Shown here piece after piece: positions 7,701 to 9,493 of a stretch of DNA of 9,493 nucleotides. The notes below the pieces were generated by a model. That model was not told the origin of the DNA, did no database searches, and saw nothing but the letters and a program-made list of their open reading frames with translations. Location: contig JACRAA010000145.1 in the NCBI GenBank assembly GCA_016213595.1, positions 1 through 9,493 on the forward strand, written 5' to 3'. A program made the position numbers and the translations under genes. Numbering within the stretch: position 1 is the first letter of the stretch; each line of letters begins with the position of its first letter. This stretch comes from Actinomycetota bacterium (lineage in GTDB: Bacteria; Actinomycetota; Actinomycetes; Propionibacteriales; Propionibacteriaceae).

Positions 7701-9493
7701 GCGTCTGCAGCTCCTGGGTCGGGGCGTGGCCCTTGGCGATGGAGAACGCGTCGAGGACGAAGAACTTGATGCCGCGCTCACGGATGGCTCGGCGGGCGAA
7801 CGCGGGCAGCTCCCGCCAGATCTCCAGGGGTGTCCTGCTCGACTGCATGATCAGGGTGCCGCCGCTCACCAGGCCCTTGAGCGGGTTGGAGTGCGAGAAG
7901 ACCTGGTGGTCCGGGGCGACGACGACCTCGACGTCCTCGAGCTCGGCGTTCGTGACGAGGACGGGCTCGGGCGACAGCGTGATGTAGTAGTTGGTGGCCG
8001 CCCCGGACTTCTCCGACCCGTACTTGGGTGCCGACTTCGAGTGCATGTGGAGCAACGAGCTCAGCAGGTCGGTGAGGAGCTTGCCCGTCGCCACGGTCCC
8101 GTAGCCGCCCACGGAGTGGAAGCGGATCCGCAGGGCGTCGTACGGCAGCACGCGGGGGTCCGGACCGGTCGTGAGCGCCATGAGCTCCGTCTCCGGGTAC
8201 GCACGCCGCAGCTTGTCCTGCATCGCCGCGACAGCGGTCGTGGGGTTGGCGCTGAAGAACTGCGAGCCGAGGTAGACCAGCGGCGCCGGGTTGCCCTCGA
8301 CCATGTTGGTGAAGCCCGCGACGATGTGGCGCGGCTGGACGTCGTGGCCACCGAGACCGAAGATCGCGGTCGTGAGGCGAGGGATCGAGGCCAGGGCCGG
8401 GACGCCGGCGTACAGCTCGCTGCCCGCCTCGCCGTTGGCCCGTGCGTGGAACAGCGCGCTGGTGACGAGGCGCGTGAGAGCGGTGTCGTCCGAACGCTCC
8501 AGGACGGTCACGGCCTTCGCGCCGCCGATGGCAGCCACGAGCTCCGCCTCGGGGAACGGCTGCAGCAGCTTCACGGACGCCACTCCGGCCTTGATGCCCT
8601 GTGTGCGCAGGTGGGCGAGCACCGCCCGTACGTCGTCCGTGATCGACCCCATGCCGACCATGACGTAGTCGGCGTCCTCGCACTGGTACGCCTGGACGGG
8701 TGCGTACTCGCGGGCGGTGAGGGTCGTGTACTCGGCCATCGCCTGCCGGACGATGCCGGGGACGGCGCTCGCGAAGTGCGTCCGGTGGTCGGCCGAGCCC
8801 GCCTGGAAGTCGGGCTGGTTCTGTACCGGCCCGGTAAGGCCGGGGTTGTGCGGGTCGACCAGCGCCGGTACGAGCTGGCGGGTGCCCTTCGGGAGGGCGT
8901 TGCGCCACTGGCGACGCCACTGCGCGCCAAGGCTGGTCGGCACCCGGGCGAGCGTCGTCGCGAGGAGGTCCTCGTCGCCGGCCTCGACGTCGTCGCCCTC
9001 GGCGTTCAGCTGGCCGCGAAGGGCGGTCAGGTCGTCCGGCTCGAACTCGGCGGCGTGGCGGTCGAGGAACCGCTCGAGCTGGAACAGGCGCCCCTTGGCG
9101 CCGAAGAGCAGCTCCTGCGCCACGGTCGGGCACGGGATCCGTCCGGCCGGGTCGCCGAGGTAGTCGCGCAGCAGCTCGGGCTCGGGCAGGAGCACCTCGC
9201 TCATCACGTGGCTCGTCGCGAAGCCGTCCATCGCGTTGGCGACGGGGACGAGCGACAGTGCCGACGCGCGGTAGGCGATCGCGGCGAGGTCAGCGGCCTC
9301 CTGGGGGTTCGAGCCGAACAGGACCGTGTAGCCGGTCGGGAGCAGGGCGTACACGTCGTCGTGCCCGGCCATGACGTTGAGCGAGTGCTTGGTGACCACG
9401 CGCGCGGCGACCTGCAGCACGAAGCCGCCGATCTTCTTCCCGACGGTGACGTAGTGGGACTCCAGGCCGTACAGGATGCCCTGGCTCGACGAG
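4786..9493 (-). CDS. nifJ-like: NifJ-type pyruvate (2-oxoacid):ferredoxin/flavodoxin oxidoreductase with C-terminal ferredoxin domain; 5' end outside window
   Basis: Oxidative decarboxylation of a 2-oxoacid, most likely pyruvate, with CoA to acyl-CoA and CO2, using thiamine diphosphate (TPP) and Fe-S clusters. The frame is open to the window edge (1568 codons visible; a short N-terminal part of domain I is missing). Numbering from the GTG codon at 9420: domain I to about 115, entered at SSSQGILYGLE (near 9490) as in NifJ; domain II about 190-330; gamma-type domain III about 395-590 (HSVGGYGTVATGK); linker domain IV to about 660; a two-cluster ferredoxin domain with C732, C735, C738, C742 and C862, C865, C868, C872; a TPP-binding domain with GDG at 1118-1120 and YSNTGGQ near 1150. 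The proximal cluster ligands are C938, C941, C1027 and C1232, all conserved. A linker rich in Gly, Ala and Pro then leads to an extra ferredoxin domain (C1482, C1485, C1488, C1538). NifJ proteins are usually about 1170-1200 residues; this is at least 370 longer. It is coupled to the flavoprotein gene by a four-base overlap. Pyruvate as substrate is inferred from the family, not proved. Confidence 0.93.
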   Translation of the reverse strand, partial: SSSQGILYGLESHYVTVGKKIGGFVLQVAARVVTKHSLNVMAGHDDVYALLPTGYTVLFGSNPQEAADLAAIAYRASALSLVPVANAMDGFATSHVMSEVLLPEPELLRDYLGDPAGRIPCPTVAQELLFGAKGRLFQLERFLDRHAAEFEPDDLTALRGQLNAEGDDVEAGDEDLLATTLARVPTSLGAQWRRQWRNALPKGTRQLVPALVDPHNPGLTGPVQNQPDFQAGSADHRTHFASAVPGIVRQAMAEYTTLTAREYAPVQAYQCEDADYVMVGMGSITDDVRAVLAHLRTQGIKAGVASVKLLQPFPEAELVAAIGGAKAVTVLERSDDTALTRLVTSALFHARANGEAGSELYAGVPALASIPRLTTAIFGLGGHDVQPRHIVAGFTNMVEGNPAPLVYLGSQFFSANPTTAVAAMQDKLRRAYPETELMALTTGPDPRVLPYDALRIRFHSVGGYGTVATGKLLTDLLSSLLHMHSKSAPKYGSEKSGAATNYYITLSPEPVLVTNAELEDVEVVVAPDHQVFSHSNPLKGLVSGGTLIMQSSRTPLEIWRELPAFARRAIRERGIKFFVLDAFSIAKGHAPTQELQTRMMGIAFIGAILGHVDAVAHSGDMAETEAEVRAELAKKFGRRGDRVVDANMEVIRYGMKAATLVTYTDPEFEAVEAATVRERRPMLSALMSPSVLTARTSGLFDPSYYEDIVAQPFRDGVIDEAPVIPGTGLFMPAGTAAAKDKGIFRRTVPLFDPTACTACMECAIACPDNAIPNTGHEISALLESAIHASGLVESSRIAWLALVPAWSQEIRRVFLASSVAEDLAAVATQAASALADEPLPTAELDQIVAALAAFPVSRTRPLFDAEEKRTPGNGALFSVVIDPWKCTGCMQCVDVCGPEALTTQEQDEELLEMLEGRFERLTQLPDTPKRLTVDATAPGGDIKRILLARDDYYSITGGHGACRGCGEVTAIHLFTSLTHRIGEDRRQAHMRELDEVQERLAALVATLPPQSPRRQRIARAADELEKRLYLYESGPTGNGPAPTVIANSTGCSSVYASTMPFSPYLDPWVNGLFQDAQPLAVGIYEGLVSGLVEEVRALRLARLELDGAYDPSVHDSKLATVTWRDFTPAERALVPAVVTISGDGAAYDIGFGAMSRVLASGTPIKSLVLDTGGYSNTGGQASTASYSGQDADLARYGSSHAGKQESRKELGLLAAFHPNTYVCATATAYHAHYLRASGEMLGFDQGAALMVVYTPCDTENGMPEDLANARSQLAVDSRVSPLFIHDPRKGTTLSQRFSIDGNREPHGLWVTKPLTYRDSSGQVQLMKRPYTPADFAIGEQRFAKQFRWLAAHEEDGAIPIDEYVELPPGQRAARTPFVYTTDRQQRLVKMACSPSIVALVEDRRQNWRTLQFLAGESEAVLSAQHKAEVDAWSARYAEAMSSHETSLDTIAQAMADLATSSGAPVGGPLQLGLFGAAPGADLVQAPEAVTAGERPVWLEEEDVAKCNDCATCYQELPQLFEKSTVLIDGEARTVARMIPDALDGLEITEELAGRISRVKATCDAEIIK

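Overview
The window is very GC-rich, uses TGA or TAG stops and GTG as well as ATG starts, and is almost wall-to-wall coding on the minus strand. With the protein types present, this suggests a chromosomal stretch of an actinobacterium (Actinomycetota). I cannot name the genus. No mobile element, RNA gene, CRISPR array or duplicated repeat was seen.

Layout, in the direction of transcription (right to left). (1) From beyond the right edge down to 4786: a very large NifJ-type 2-oxoacid (pyruvate):ferredoxin/flavodoxin oxidoreductase, missing its N-terminus. It carries three extra insertions and ends in a tethered single-cluster ferredoxin domain. (2) 4789-2060: a 909-residue flavoprotein that fuses an NfnB/GltD-like module (two Fe-S cluster sites, FAD, NADP(H)) to an NfnA/SudB-like ferredoxin-NAD(P)+ reductase module ([2Fe-2S] site, FAD). 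It overlaps gene 1 by four bases (ATGA), so the two are almost certainly translationally coupled. (3) A 104-bp gap holding weak inverted repeats and a strong ribosome-binding site. (4) 1955-1398: an HPP-family membrane protein. (5) 1368-1057: a small antibiotic-biosynthesis-monooxygenase (ABM) fold protein. (6) 981-52: a Gfo/Idh/MocA-family dehydrogenase. (7) The first 18 codons of a further gene, overlapping gene 6 by four bases and running off the left edge.

Genes 1 and 2 form the striking unit. Together they contain every cofactor site needed to oxidise a 2-oxoacid with CoA to acyl-CoA and CO2, and to pass electrons through tethered Fe-S clusters to a flavoprotein of the electron-bifurcating Nfn type and on to NAD(P)+. 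This is an inference from domain content and gene coupling. It would be a bacterial, two-subunit counterpart of the pyruvate:NADP+ oxidoreductase that some protists make by fusing PFOR to a cytochrome P450 reductase-like domain. The Nfn half has a Cys-to-Asp change at a cluster ligand and an N-terminal domain of about 150 residues that I do not recognise. Genes 4-7 look like ordinary housekeeping or accessory genes with no evident tie to genes 1 and 2.
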